A DNA stretch of 64,000 nucleotides from G965200765 sp965200765 (GTDB lineage Bacteria; Pseudomonadota; Gammaproteobacteria; Arenicellales; JAJDZL01): positions 62,001 through 126,000 of the forward strand of contig OZ241380.1 of assembly GCA_965200765.1 (NCBI GenBank), written 5' to 3'. The notes beneath the pieces were generated by a model. The model worked only from the letters and a program-made list of their open reading frames with translations. It searched no databases and was not told the origin of the DNA. Positions 26,642 through 35,588 of this stretch are shown here, piece by piece. The position numbers and the translations under genes are program-made. Positions within the stretch are counted from its first letter, which is position 1; each line of letters opens with the position of its first letter.

Positions 26642-27576
26642 TCTTGGCGCAGGCGACTTGGTACGGCTCGTTCCGGGCTGGCATTGATGCAAACAAAGGC
26701 AACACGACCTTGAATTCATTTGGTTCCCGCTGGGGCGTGAAGGGCTCCAACGAGATTTCCGACGGGCTGTCGGCCGTGTACCGCTACGAGGAGGCGCTGG
26801 ATCTGAAGAACGCCACACTAGGAGCTGGCAACCGTCTGTCCTACGTGGGGCTCTCCGGCGGCTTTGGTACGCTCACTATGGGTCGCGTTTGGGGCGCAGA
26901 GTACAACTCCACCGGTGCCATCTTGGACAACTCCTACTTCATCGGCGATTCGTACGGCACTTACCGGGTAGGTCCGGCAATTTCGTATGCAATTTCGACC
27001 GGCCCGGTCAGCTTGCAATTGGATGCGATCATGAGCAATAAAAGAACGAAGGATAAGTTTACGGTCACGAACGGTGTAAGAACGGCGGATGCTGAAAACG
27101 GCACAAATCTCTCGGTCAACAATAACAAGACCGTAGACCGAATGCTGTTCGGTGCCAGTGCAAGTTTCGGGTCAGGGAAAGTTGCGATTTCCTACGATTC
27201 CAATAGCGACGGCGTAGAATCCGATGGTAACACTATGACACCAAAGACTACCAACACTACGATTGCAGGCGAGGTGTCTTTCGGGTCCATGAGAGCCTAC
27301 GTCGGGCAAGCGACAAAGAAGCCGGACGGCGGTAATAAGGTCAGAACAATCATGGGCGGTGTCGGCGGTTCGCTGGGCGACACCGGAATGGGATTCCTGA
27401 TGCAGGCAGCAAAGAAAAGAGATGCCACAGGCAAGCCGACACCGATCTTGTTGAGTCTGTACAGGTCGCTAGGCGGTGGCTCCACTGTTGTATTGGAAGG
27501 CCTATTCAATGACAAAAATGCTGATGGAACTAAAGCAAAATCACGTACTACACTGGTATTGAAGGTAGACTTCTAA
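26623..27576 (+). CDS. silent porin cassette A (no start codon, truncated signal peptide)
   Basis: A Gram-negative porin-like beta-barrel frame. It enters at LTAPSVVLAQATWYGSF, the middle of the signal peptide, and runs to the terminal ...TLVLKVDF ending in Phe as outer-membrane barrels do. The first 13 codons, start codon and ribosome-binding site found in the expressed copy are missing; no ATG or GTG precedes in frame, and TTG 26644 would give a protein without a signal. Framework segments (GSRWGVKGSNEISDGLS, NRLSYVGLSGGFGTLTMGRV) are nearly identical to other copies. Loops differ, notably the long insert near residues 130-160 after AIMSN. It is convergent with cassette B and shares its terminator. 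Confidence 0.8.
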   Translation: MTAPSVVLAQATWYGSFRAGIDANKGNTTLNSFGSRWGVKGSNEISDGLSAVYRYEEALDLKNATLGAGNRLSYVGLSGGFGTLTMGRVWGAEYNSTGAILDNSYFIGDSYGTYRVGPAISYAISTGPVSLQLDAIMSNKRTKDKFTVTNGVRTADAENGTNLSVNNNKTVDRMLFGASASFGSGKVAISYDSNSDGVESDGNTMTPKTTNTTIAGEVSFGSMRAYVGQATKKPDGGNKVRTIMGGVGGSLGDTGMGFLMQAAKKRDATGKPTPILLSLYRSLGGGSTVVLEGLFNDKNADGTKAKSRTTLVLKVDF

Positions 27577-27595
27577 ATCTTGGATAGTATCAACG

Positions 27596-27625
27596 AAAAA
27601 GGGGTGCCGATGGCACCCCTTTTTT
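27596..27625. terminator. bidirectional terminator between cassettes A and B
   Basis: Stem GGGGTGCC/GGCACCCC, loop GAT, preceded by five A and followed by six T residues, so it can stop transcription from both sides. Confidence 0.9.
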
Positions 27626-27643
27626 ACATAAACTTGGCACCAA

Positions 27644-28669
27644 CTAGAAGTCAACCTTCAGTATAAGTCCCACCGTCGCCTTCCTTTTCACACCGGCGAA
27701 ACTTTTGTCGTTAGTCACGCCTTCCAGAATAATCGTGGAAGAACCACCAAGCGACCTCGCTACGTTCAGCAGAATAGGAGTCGGCTTGGCTCTCGCCGCA
27801 GTCCCACCGGTCTCCTGCTTCCTCTGCACCACCTGAATCAGATACGACGTGCCAGTGTCGCCGAGCGAACCGCCGATTCCAGCGAATGTACTGGTCGTCT
27901 TTCGTTCCTGCACGCCCGCTCTTGCATTGTCGTTGTCGTCAGGTTCTTTGAACTGCGAATAGCCGAGATAGACCCGGTTGGAGCCGAAAGTGAACTCCCC
28001 CGCAGCCGTGAGGTTGGTGTCCTTCACCGTAGGAACTGTGCTGTTCGCATCGTACGAAAGTGCCACCTTGCCACCGCCAAAGCCCGCCGAAAGACCGAAC
28101 AACATGCGGTCCACCGTCTTGGTGTTTACGTCTATAGTGCCGCCAGTATATCTGATACATCTAGTATCAGGTGTGACAGTAGTAGCCGTACCACATGCGT
28201 TCTCGCCCCTGCCTTGAAGATGATAATGGGTTCCTGAATTTCTCACATCCGCGCCCGCCATGACAGCATCAATCTGCATGCTAACAAGACCAGTGGATAC
28301 TGCGTACGAAAGCGCCGGGCCGACTCTGTAACTGCCGTGACTGTTGCCGTAGAAGTAGGAGCCGTCCAATATCGCACCGGTCGAGTTGTACTCGGCGCCC
28401 CAGACGCGGCCCATGGTCAATGTTCCAAACCCGCCGGACAGGCCCACATAGGACAGCCGATTGCCAGCACCTAGCGTGGCGTTCCTCAGGTCCAGCGCCT
28501 CTTCGTAGCGGTACACGCCCGAAAGACCGTCGGAAATCTCGTTCGAGCCCTTTACGCCCCAGCGACTCCCTTTCGAATTGAGCGTGGTCTCGCCTGACGC
28601 ACTTTCTAACCCGGCCCGGAACGAGCCGTACCAAGTCGCCTGCGCCAAGACAACTGACGGCGCAGTCAA
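27644..28669 (-). CDS. silent porin cassette B (no start codon, truncated signal peptide)
   Basis: A 341-codon porin frame beginning TTG-ACT-GCG (TAPSVVLAQATWYG) within the boundary repeat. No ribosome-binding site or basic signal-peptide N-region precedes it. It is the most divergent of the long cassettes: a large extra loop with two cysteines (GENACGTATTVTPDTRCIRY) and a different C-terminal half (FTFGSNRVYLGYSQFKEPDD, RKTTSTFAGIGGSLGDTGTS). The N-terminal framework, including EYNSTGAILD, equals the others. It ends ...LILKVDF with TAG. Probably silent unless recombined; direct initiation at TTG would leave it unexported. Confidence 0.8.
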   Translation of the reverse strand: MTAPSVVLAQATWYGSFRAGLESASGETTLNSKGSRWGVKGSNEISDGLSGVYRYEEALDLRNATLGAGNRLSYVGLSGGFGTLTMGRVWGAEYNSTGAILDGSYFYGNSHGSYRVGPALSYAVSTGLVSMQIDAVMAGADVRNSGTHYHLQGRGENACGTATTVTPDTRCIRYTGGTIDVNTKTVDRMLFGLSAGFGGGKVALSYDANSTVPTVKDTNLTAAGEFTFGSNRVYLGYSQFKEPDDNDNARAGVQERKTTSTFAGIGGSLGDTGTSYLIQVVQRKQETGGTAARAKPTPILLNVARSLGGSSTIILEGVTNDKSFAGVKRKATVGLILKVDF

Positions 28670-28672
28670 TTG
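28651..28672 (-). repeat. porin-cassette boundary repeat, copy B
   Basis: Read on the minus strand: CAATTGAC-TGCGCC-GTCAGTTG, one mismatch from the perfect inverted repeat. Sequence outside (CCATAC...) is unrelated to the other copies beyond the shared CC. Confidence 0.75.
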
Positions 28673-28949
28673 GTATGGAGCCTGTCAAACATCCATGAAT
28701 CTTTTTGTCACACCGACAGCACGAAAACTTTTACTGACAAGATTTTTACAACTAATACTGTACAATAAGACTTACACGCTGGTTTTCGCGGCGACAGGTC
28801 AAGTCGGTAAAAGGCCGAATGCGGTATGCGGAAAAGTAAGTCCATGTCCCGCGAAACAAGGGGATCAAAACAATGTACCTGATGGTTGTGGTACATTAAC
28901 AGTCAAATCGAAACAAATGAAACGATAAGCCTCAGGCAGAATCACTCCT

Positions 28950-30497
28950 ATGAATCTGATGTCAGCAACTGATTATTGCGAATCGTTGCGCACATACAAT
29001 CCAAATGTTTTCGTACAGGGTACAAAGGTCGACAGCGTCGTCAATCATCCCTTGCTCAAGCCGGGAGTGAATGCAATTGCCATGACATACGATTTTGCAC
29101 AAGCTGAAGAAAATCAAGAATTTTCGCTTGCCAGGCAACATACTTCGGGTGATATTGTCAATCGGTTTGTACATATTAATCGTAGTAGTGACGATTTGTT
29201 GACCAAGCTGGAGTATGTCCGGGCAGTTTGCCAAATCACCGGATGTGCCATGCGATACCTGACAATGGATGGACTGAATGCCTTGTACCAGACGACTCAT
29301 CGTATGGACGCAGAACTTGGTACAGAATACCATTCGCGTCTCATTGAGCAAATGCATAGAATTCAGCAACTGGATCTCACAGTCGGAATCGCCATGACAG
29401 ATGCGAAGGGCGATCGTTCCTTGCGTCCCCATGAGCAACCGAATCTGGATAGTCATCTTCGCATTGTGAATCGCCGACCGGATGGGGTGGAAATTTCCGG
29501 TGTAAAGGCAATTGTAACGGCCGCACCGTATGTCCATGAGTTGTTTGTCCTGCCTGGACGCAATATGACGCGTGAAGACAGTGATTTCGCGATTGCGTGC
29601 CAAGTTCCCATTGATGCCGCCGGACTGACTGTGGTCGCGCGACCGGCAGGCCGTCCGGGTGAGTCATCGGCAGAGTTCAGCAACCGATTTGGTCAATCCA
29701 CCGGTGTCTGTGTGTTTGAAAATGTTTTCGTACCTTACGACCGTGTGTTCATGTGTGGCGAATGGCAGCATTCGGAAGAACTGACAAAATCTTATGCAAA
29801 TCATCACAGACACACTTGTATCGGAGCCAGGGCCGGATTTGGCGATTTGTTGATTGGCGCATCGGCAATGATGATTGAAACAAACGGTTTGAATGTTGAA
29901 GCGGAGCCGCACTTGCGCGAAGCCATGGTGGACTTGATCAAGACTGTGGAAAGCTTTTATTCGTGCGGTGTTTCAGCATCGGTTTACGGGCGCTATTCAG
30001 AATCAGGCAACTATGAGCCAGACGCGGTTTACTCAAATATCGGAAAGTTGATGCTGGCCAACTCGATTTATGACATGCATCGACTTGCGAACACCGTATC
30101 AGGCGGCTTGATTGTAACGTTACCGCAACCGGAAGAGGATCATAATCCGGCAACCATGTCCAAACTGGATTCTCTGATGTCGGCAAGTCCGGACATTCCC
30201 CCGCACCGCAGAGCAACCGTTGCCCGACTGCTGGAAGATTTGACAGCTTCTCACTCCGGTGCGTGGTATTCCGTAATCAGTGTTCATGGAGGCGGGTCCC
30301 CGGAAGCGATGAAACGCGAGATTTTTCGAAAATATCCAATTCAGGAAAAAACAGAATTGGTTCAGCGTTTGATTGACCGAGGTATCCATCAAGACAGTAG
30401 CTCGGTAGCCGAGCAACCGGGACAGTGTTGCGATACAGGTTGCAAGCCATCGCCAGCAACCGTGCCGGCCCGGGTACCCACTCGTACTGTTCGCTGA
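28950..30497 (+). CDS. 4-hydroxyphenylacetate 3-hydroxylase / 4-hydroxybutyryl-CoA dehydratase family flavoprotein
   Basis: A 515-residue member of the HpaB/AbfD acyl-CoA-dehydrogenase-fold family. The N-domain shows YDFAQAEENQEF and MDGLNALYQTTHRMD; the middle shows SGVKAIVTAAPYVHELFVLPGRNM and ENVFVPYDRVFMCGEW; then HHRHTCIGARAGFGDLLIGAS. By alignment to AbfD, the cysteines that ligate its 4Fe-4S cluster are absent (Ala where Cys299 is expected), so a dehydratase role is doubtful. The tail has a PGQCCDTGC motif. It lies 45 bp before a ThDP-enzyme gene, so they likely act together. Substrate unknown. Confidence 0.8.
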   Translation: MNLMSATDYCESLRTYNPNVFVQGTKVDSVVNHPLLKPGVNAIAMTYDFAQAEENQEFSLARQHTSGDIVNRFVHINRSSDDLLTKLEYVRAVCQITGCAMRYLTMDGLNALYQTTHRMDAELGTEYHSRLIEQMHRIQQLDLTVGIAMTDAKGDRSLRPHEQPNLDSHLRIVNRRPDGVEISGVKAIVTAAPYVHELFVLPGRNMTREDSDFAIACQVPIDAAGLTVVARPAGRPGESSAEFSNRFGQSTGVCVFENVFVPYDRVFMCGEWQHSEELTKSYANHHRHTCIGARAGFGDLLIGASAMMIETNGLNVEAEPHLREAMVDLIKTVESFYSCGVSASVYGRYSESGNYEPDAVYSNIGKLMLANSIYDMHRLANTVSGGLIVTLPQPEEDHNPATMSKLDSLMSASPDIPPHRRATVARLLEDLTASHSGAWYSVISVHGGGSPEAMKREIFRKYPIQEKTELVQRLIDRGIHQDSSSVAEQPGQCCDTGCKPSPATVPARVPTRTVR

Positions 30498-30542
30498 GAA
30501 TCTCGGCTTCAGGAAATTCACTCATTTTGATTGGCTACGATT

Positions 30543-32195
30543 ATGAAAGCCTCTGATTTATTTGTTCAATGTCTGGAGCAGGAAGGGGTCGAGTACATCT
30601 TTGGAGTGCCCGGCGAAGAAAATGCGGATTTCATGATTTCACTGGAACAGTCCAAGACCATCAAGTTTATCCTTTGTCGCCATGAACAAGGTGCGGCTTT
30701 CATGGCTGAAGCCTACGGACGACTCACCGGTCATGTCGCCGGATGCCTTGGTACCTTGGGACCGGGTGCAACCAATTTAACTACCGGTGTGGCGGACGGA
30801 AACATGGATCGGGCACCAATGCTGGTGTTGACCGGGCAAGGTGCCTCCACGCGACTGCACAAGGAGTCACATCAGGTCATGGATGTCGTAGCCATGTATC
30901 GACCCATTACCAAGTGGGCACAACAAGTGCATCATCCTGACAATATTCCCGAGATTGTGCGAAAAGCGGTGCGTACCGCGAAAGTGGAAAAACCCGGTGC
31001 CGCGTTGATTGAGTTGCCAGAAGATGTAGCAAAATTGAACGCGCATGGCCGGCCGCTTGAACCTTACATTTTGCGTCGTGCCGTAGCAGATGACAAAATC
31101 GTGGACCAGGCATTCGAGTTGATCAGTCGTTCAAAAAGGCCTGTGATTGTAGCGGGGAACGGATGTATTCGCAGACGCGCTTCAAAACAACTTCGCATCT
31201 TTTGTGAACAAACCGGAATCGGTGTCATCAGCACATTCATGGCGAAAGGTTGTGTTGACATGGATGCAGACTATTGTCTGTATACGATCGGGCTCGGTGC
31301 AAAAGACTTGGTTGCCTGTGCACTGGATGCCGCTGATCTTGTGATTACTTTGGGTTACGATATGGTTGAATACCATCCGCACTTGTGGAACCCGGAGCAA
31401 GACAAGAATATTCTTCACATTGATTTCCTGCCCGCAGAAATTGACGGGTACTATCGTCCCGAACTTGAAGTTATTGGAGATTTGGCACATACACTGTGGA
31501 TGTTGAATTCACGTCTGGACCAAGTTGGTGTACCGGAGTTCAACTTGCAGCAACAAGCGGCAACTCGTCGGGATATGGCCGCGGATTTTGCAGAATTCAA
31601 GGACGACGATACAGTTGGAGTCATCAAGCCGCAGAAAGTTTTGTGGGATGTACGGAAATGTCTGGGGCCAAATGACATTTTGCTATCCGATGTGGGTGCG
31701 CACAAAATGTGGATAGCCCGCCACTATCATTGCCATGAACCAAATACATGCCTGATTCCAAATGGATTCTGCTCAATGGGGTTTGCCTTGCCCGGTGCAG
31801 TGGCTGCGAATCTTGTATTTCCGGACAGAAAAGTACTGGCAATTTGCGGTGATGCCGGATTTCTGATGAATGTTCAGGAAATGGAAACTGCGAAACGTCT
31901 CAATTCCAGAATTGTGGTGATGGTATGGGAAGATAACGCTTATGGATTGATTGCGTGGAAGCAAACGAATCAATTCGGATATCACACGGACCTCAAATTC
32001 GGGAACCCTGATTGGTTGTTGCTCGCCCAATCGTTTGGTTGGAACGGCTACAAAGTGAGTGACTCTTCCGAGTTGTTGTCTGTTTTGGAGGACGCTTTCA
32101 TGAATGATGGTCCAAGTTTGGTGGTGGTTCCAATTGACTACAGTGAGAATCTTCGCTTGACGGAGCGGCTGGGGGAAATTGTCTGTCCGTTATAG
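30543..32195 (+). CDS. thiamine-diphosphate enzyme, acetolactate synthase large-subunit-like
   Basis: About 550 residues with the three ThDP-enzyme domains. The N-terminal PYR domain has GVPGEENADF and RHEQGAAFMAEAYGR (catalytic Glu). A central Rossmann domain follows, then the C-terminal PP domain GDAGFLMNVQEMETAKRLNSR with NAYGLI, the metal/ThDP motif in GDA..N form. It resembles catabolic AlsS-type or related decarboxylases; no small regulatory subunit follows. TTG 30531 is an alternative start. Co-directional with the HpaB-like flavoprotein, suggesting a two-enzyme pathway. The actual keto-acid substrate is not evident. Confidence 0.85.
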   Translation: MKASDLFVQCLEQEGVEYIFGVPGEENADFMISLEQSKTIKFILCRHEQGAAFMAEAYGRLTGHVAGCLGTLGPGATNLTTGVADGNMDRAPMLVLTGQGASTRLHKESHQVMDVVAMYRPITKWAQQVHHPDNIPEIVRKAVRTAKVEKPGAALIELPEDVAKLNAHGRPLEPYILRRAVADDKIVDQAFELISRSKRPVIVAGNGCIRRRASKQLRIFCEQTGIGVISTFMAKGCVDMDADYCLYTIGLGAKDLVACALDAADLVITLGYDMVEYHPHLWNPEQDKNILHIDFLPAEIDGYYRPELEVIGDLAHTLWMLNSRLDQVGVPEFNLQQQAATRRDMAADFAEFKDDDTVGVIKPQKVLWDVRKCLGPNDILLSDVGAHKMWIARHYHCHEPNTCLIPNGFCSMGFALPGAVAANLVFPDRKVLAICGDAGFLMNVQEMETAKRLNSRIVVMVWEDNAYGLIAWKQTNQFGYHTDLKFGNPDWLLLAQSFGWNGYKVSDSSELLSVLEDAFMNDGPSLVVVPIDYSENLRLTERLGEIVCPL

Positions 32196-32203
32196 TCCTG
32201 GAA

Positions 32204-32863
32204 TCAGGCGACTGCGGAATCTGTACGATCCACATAGCAAACGCCGGTACCACCGTGTCCGCAATAGCCACCTGGATTTCTTGCCAGATACTGCTGATGT
32301 TCGGGTTCGGCAAAGTAAAATTCGGTCGCCGATTGAATTTCGGTAGTTAACAATCCGTAGCCGTTTTGTCGCAAAGCCGCCCGATATATTTCATAAGACT
32401 GCCTGGCAAGATGGTCCTGAATGTCATCGTAGGTGTATATACCAGAGCGATACTGTGTTCCAACATCATTGCCTTGGCGCATTCCCTGTGTAGGATCATG
32501 GCACTCCCAAAACACTCTCAGTAGATCCGAGTAGGAAATCTTGGATGGAAAATAAACAACTCTGACAACTTCATTGTGTCCGGTCATGCCGGTACACACT
32601 TCGGCATAGGTTGGGTTCGGTGTGAAGCCAGCGGCGTATCCAACGGCGGTGACAAAGATACCTTCGAGACTCCAGAATTGTTTTTCAACGCCCCAGAAGC
32701 AACCGCCGCCAAACATTGCGATTTCAGAATTATCGGGGTATGGCGGAGACAAGGGATTATTGTTCACAAAATGATGCGACAAAGTTGGAATGGGTTGTGA
32801 CCTTCCCGGGAGTGCTTCATCCTTGGCAGGCATGGCAGTTTTACGACCGAATCCGAATAGCAT
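32204..32863 (-). CDS. msrA: peptide methionine sulfoxide reductase MsrA
   Basis: Repairs S-methionine sulfoxide in proteins. Catalytic C55 in FGGGCFWGVEKQF, then VGYAAGFTPNPTYAEVCTGMTGHNEVVRV and HDPTQGMRQGNDVGTQYRS. The length of 219 is like E. coli MsrA (212), with an N-terminal stretch of about 45 residues. The C-terminal GGYCGHGGTGVCYV region carries recycling cysteines. Convergent with the ThDP gene, 8 bp apart. Confidence 0.95.
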   Translation of the reverse strand: MLFGFGRKTAMPAKDEALPGRSQPIPTLSHHFVNNNPLSPPYPDNSEIAMFGGGCFWGVEKQFWSLEGIFVTAVGYAAGFTPNPTYAEVCTGMTGHNEVVRVVYFPSKISYSDLLRVFWECHDPTQGMRQGNDVGTQYRSGIYTYDDIQDHLARQSYEIYRAALRQNGYGLLTTEIQSATEFYFAEPEHQQYLARNPGGYCGHGGTGVCYVDRTDSAVA

Positions 32864-32925
32864 GGCTTTACCCGTGGTTGATTTGCATTACTGACGCATT
32901 TTAACTGAATTCAAAGCTATCAATG

Positions 32926-33501
32926 CTAGTGAAGGTCTTGCAACACGCCCCTGTCGTACACCAATTCTCCGGCTTCAATGCGCAGGTGCTCCGAAATTTC
33001 ATGTTCGAATACACTGGTCGAATCCTTGACATGGAAGATCCTGCAACCATAGGCTGTCAAATAATCCGACAAATATTTTCTGTGGCAAGACAGATAGGAC
33101 TTCTCGGCACACATTAACACGATATTTTGTCTTTCTGCCAGTCGGGTCAGTTGACTGGCACCAATCTTGAAGTCAATAGTGTCCATGTGGTCTGCATACG
33201 CATGTTGCCAGCCGCCCAATGCGAAATGGCGAGAATTCTTCTTGGGTTTTCGCATTCCACCCAGCTGACGTCCGGCCCAGTGATATTGCAATCCATGCTC
33301 CTCAAGTCCAGGTTGCAAATTCTCGCGATTGAATTGCGGATGACGAGATGAATAAGGCAACGAACGAATGTCTACCAATGTATCAATCGGATATTGCTTG
33401 AGCAATTCGACAAATTGTTCGAACTCCAGATTGCTGTGACCAATTGTCCACAGCACTGGAAAATTCTCGGATGAAGATGGCAACTGGTTCAATTGTAGCA
33501 A
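32926..33501 (-). CDS. DUF488 family protein
   Basis: A 191-residue DUF488 protein: TIGHSNLEFEQFVELLKQ, DTLVDIRSLPYSSRHPQFNREN, YHWAGRQLGGMR, and CAEKSYLSCHRKYLSDYL (the conserved CAE...CHR motif). The biochemical function is unknown; the cysteine/arginine motif suggests catalysis or metal/nucleic-acid binding. It overlaps panB by 13 bp. Confidence 0.88.
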   Translation of the reverse strand: MLQLNQLPSSSENFPVLWTIGHSNLEFEQFVELLKQYPIDTLVDIRSLPYSSRHPQFNRENLQPGLEEHGLQYHWAGRQLGGMRKPKKNSRHFALGGWQHAYADHMDTIDFKIGASQLTRLAERQNIVLMCAEKSYLSCHRKYLSDYLTAYGCRIFHVKDSTSVFEHEISEHLRIEAGELVYDRGVLQDLH

Positions 33502-34280
33502 TGTTCTTCTGACGGAAATTGGCTGTTTTTCACATCATTGACATACTGTGAAATAGCAGATTGAACGCCGTTTGCATCTGCCAGGTAATTCTTGACGAAC
33601 TTCGCCGGTTTGCCGGGGTAGAGTCCCAGCAAGTCATGCAAAACCATAATTTGCCCGTCAGTTGAAGGGCCGGCACCGATTCCGATCACTGGCACATCAA
33701 GTTTTTCTGTGATAGTCTTGCCCAGTGATTGTGGAACACATTCAAGCAAGATGAAACTGGCGCCTGCCTCTTGTAGCAGAAGTGCTTCTTCGATCAGCTT
33801 CTGAGCTTGGGCCGGGTCGCGGCCCTGGACCCGATATCCGCCAAGATGATTGACCGATTGCGGAGTCAAACCCATGTGTGCGCATACCGGCACTCCTCTT
33901 TCAACCAGCAAGCGCGTAGACTCGGCTAACCAAGCACCGCCTTCAAGTTTTACTATTTGCGCGCCTTCCCGCATCAATGTGGCGGCAGTTTGCAACGTGG
34001 CATTTTTTGAGTAGTAAGTCATAAATGGAAGGTCAGCCATCAAGAGTGAACCCCGGTTGCCGCGCACCACACACCGGATGTGATAGGCAATTTCTTCAGT
34101 GGTTACCGGCAAGCTGCTGTCATGCCCCTGAATGACCATGCCCAGCGAATCTCCAACCAGGAGAATTTCAACGCCTGCTTCACTTGCCGCGACTGCATCG
34201 CAATAGCCGTACGCGGTCAGGCAGGCAAACTTCACCCCTTCTCGCTTTAACTTCAGGAATGTATTGATCGTAATGGTCAT
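33489..34280 (-). CDS. panB: 3-methyl-2-oxobutanoate hydroxymethyltransferase
   Basis: The first committed step to pantothenate. VGDSLGMVIQGHDSSLPVT (metal Asp), DLPFM, VKLEGG, HMGLTPQSVNHLGGYRVQGR, and ECVPQSLGKTITEKLDVPVIGIGAGPSTDGQI are all canonical. Length 263 (E. coli 264). No panC follows; the downstream neighbour is DUF488. The start overlaps the preceding small gene by 4 bp (ATGA). Confidence 0.96.
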   Translation of the reverse strand: MTITINTFLKLKREGVKFACLTAYGYCDAVAASEAGVEILLVGDSLGMVIQGHDSSLPVTTEEIAYHIRCVVRGNRGSLLMADLPFMTYYSKNATLQTAATLMREGAQIVKLEGGAWLAESTRLLVERGVPVCAHMGLTPQSVNHLGGYRVQGRDPAQAQKLIEEALLLQEAGASFILLECVPQSLGKTITEKLDVPVIGIGAGPSTDGQIMVLHDLLGLYPGKPAKFVKNYLADANGVQSAISQYVNDVKNSQFPSEEHCYN

Positions 34281-34498
34281 TCAGAATGCTTGTGGTTTTC
34301 GGTACGTTGCGATTTCCATTTCTGATAGTCTGAATAACTTCCGCCTTTCGGATGTTGCTCCGCGATGTCAAGCAGATGATGATGTTCTTCGGCAGATTCT
34401 TTCACGATTGTTTCCAAATTCTTATTACGCACGCGCAACCACATCCAGACCAAAATGAAGCCCATGGCCGGAAACAGGAGCAGTCCAATATACTTCAC
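34277..34498 (-). CDS. small single-pass membrane protein, unknown
   Basis: A 73-residue protein with one N-terminal TM helix (YIGLLLFPAMGFILVWMWL) followed by a charged, His-rich cytoplasmic part. It is tightly packed by 4-bp overlaps with PhyH upstream and panB downstream, which supports it being a real, co-translated gene. No family recognised. Confidence 0.65.
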   Translation of the reverse strand: MKYIGLLLFPAMGFILVWMWLRVRNKNLETIVKESAEEHHHLLDIAEQHPKGGSYSDYQKWKSQRTENHKHSE

Positions 34499-35322
34499 GG
34501 TACCACCTTTGCAGGTAAATCAATTTCAGAATGTTTCGCAGAGCGAGTTTCTGCAATCGGGCGATTTTCTTTCGAGTGATAAGTGAAAACTACCGAATAC
34601 TTGATCGAATTTGAATAGTTACGCCCCGCGGAGTGGATCAAGCGACAATGAAAATACAAGGCATCACCCTTGCGCATGATCATTTCCTTTGCAGTTTTTA
34701 TCAAATCGCGGTTCTCCTCAAGGTCGTCTCTGAAAAACAAGGCCGCGTCAAAACGACCACGGTCCAAATTCATTCGATGAGAACCCGGCACTACTGTCAG
34801 ACATCCGTTTTCACGGTATTCGTCACCAAGTGCTAGCCAGGCAGTGACCAGTTCCGGACGATCAAACGACCAGTAGCGCATGTCTTGATGCCACCCTGTC
34901 GAACTGCCATATCCCGGATACTTGGTCATAATGCAGTTGTGGTGATTCTGGCTAAGCTGGACATCACCGCCGCCGAGCAAACTTCGGACTGATTCCACTA
35001 CAGATGAATTGGTAGCCCAATTTCGAAATACTTCATCTCGTGCATAGGCATGCAACAGTCTTCTGGAAGTGTCTCCGCCGGGTGAATGCCTAGTTGGCGG
35101 CGAGCCGGGATAGTGCAATTCCGCCTCGTATTCTACTGGCGCAATCGCAGGGTCAAGAGAAGTCTGGATAATTGATGCCATCTCGTCGCACAGCTTGGGT
35201 GAATACAAATTCTTCACAAGCAGATATCCATCTCTGTCAAAGCGCGCGATATCCACTTTCGACAAGCCCTTGGGAAGGCTTGACGGACACTCATTCAAAA
35301 TTGCTTCGACGGACATCTGCAA
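34495..35322 (-). CDS. phytanoyl-CoA dioxygenase (PhyH) family protein
   Basis: A 275-residue non-heme Fe(II)/2-oxoglutarate oxygenase. The iron facial triad is H145 and D147 in GWHQDMRYW and H230 in CRLIHSAG, with a downstream Arg/Ser region NYSNSIKYSVVF for 2-oxoglutarate. GCLTVVPGSHR is the usual PhyH segment. The substrate is not predictable. First gene of the PhyH-small membrane protein-panB-DUF488 cluster, each overlapping the next. Confidence 0.88.
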   Translation of the reverse strand: MQMSVEAILNECPSSLPKGLSKVDIARFDRDGYLLVKNLYSPKLCDEMASIIQTSLDPAIAPVEYEAELHYPGSPPTRHSPGGDTSRRLLHAYARDEVFRNWATNSSVVESVRSLLGGGDVQLSQNHHNCIMTKYPGYGSSTGWHQDMRYWSFDRPELVTAWLALGDEYRENGCLTVVPGSHRMNLDRGRFDAALFFRDDLEENRDLIKTAKEMIMRKGDALYFHCRLIHSAGRNYSNSIKYSVVFTYHSKENRPIAETRSAKHSEIDLPAKVVP

Positions 35323-35588
35323 ATCTTCGGGAATAGAACTGTTTTCGGATTCAAGTTTATCATTAGTCGCAAAGAATTTCGTCAGCTGTTACGTCTACAC
35401 TGTCTTCCGGCAATACGGCATTTCACGAATAATCGGTACAACAATTGGAGAGATTGTCTTGCAATCATCTCCAAAGAGAAGCGTTCATCACAGAAAATCT
35501 GCAGAACCGCAAGGCTTCCATGATATTATTAACCGCTTAATCTCGTCAAATTCAAAACTCTTTTGTGCAATTCAATCAAGTACTCTCA
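35323..35588. other. divergent intergenic region
   Basis: About 265 bp between the leftward PhyH cluster and the rightward lipoprotein gene; it must hold both promoters. No clean -35/-10 pair or hairpin found. Confidence 0.4.
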
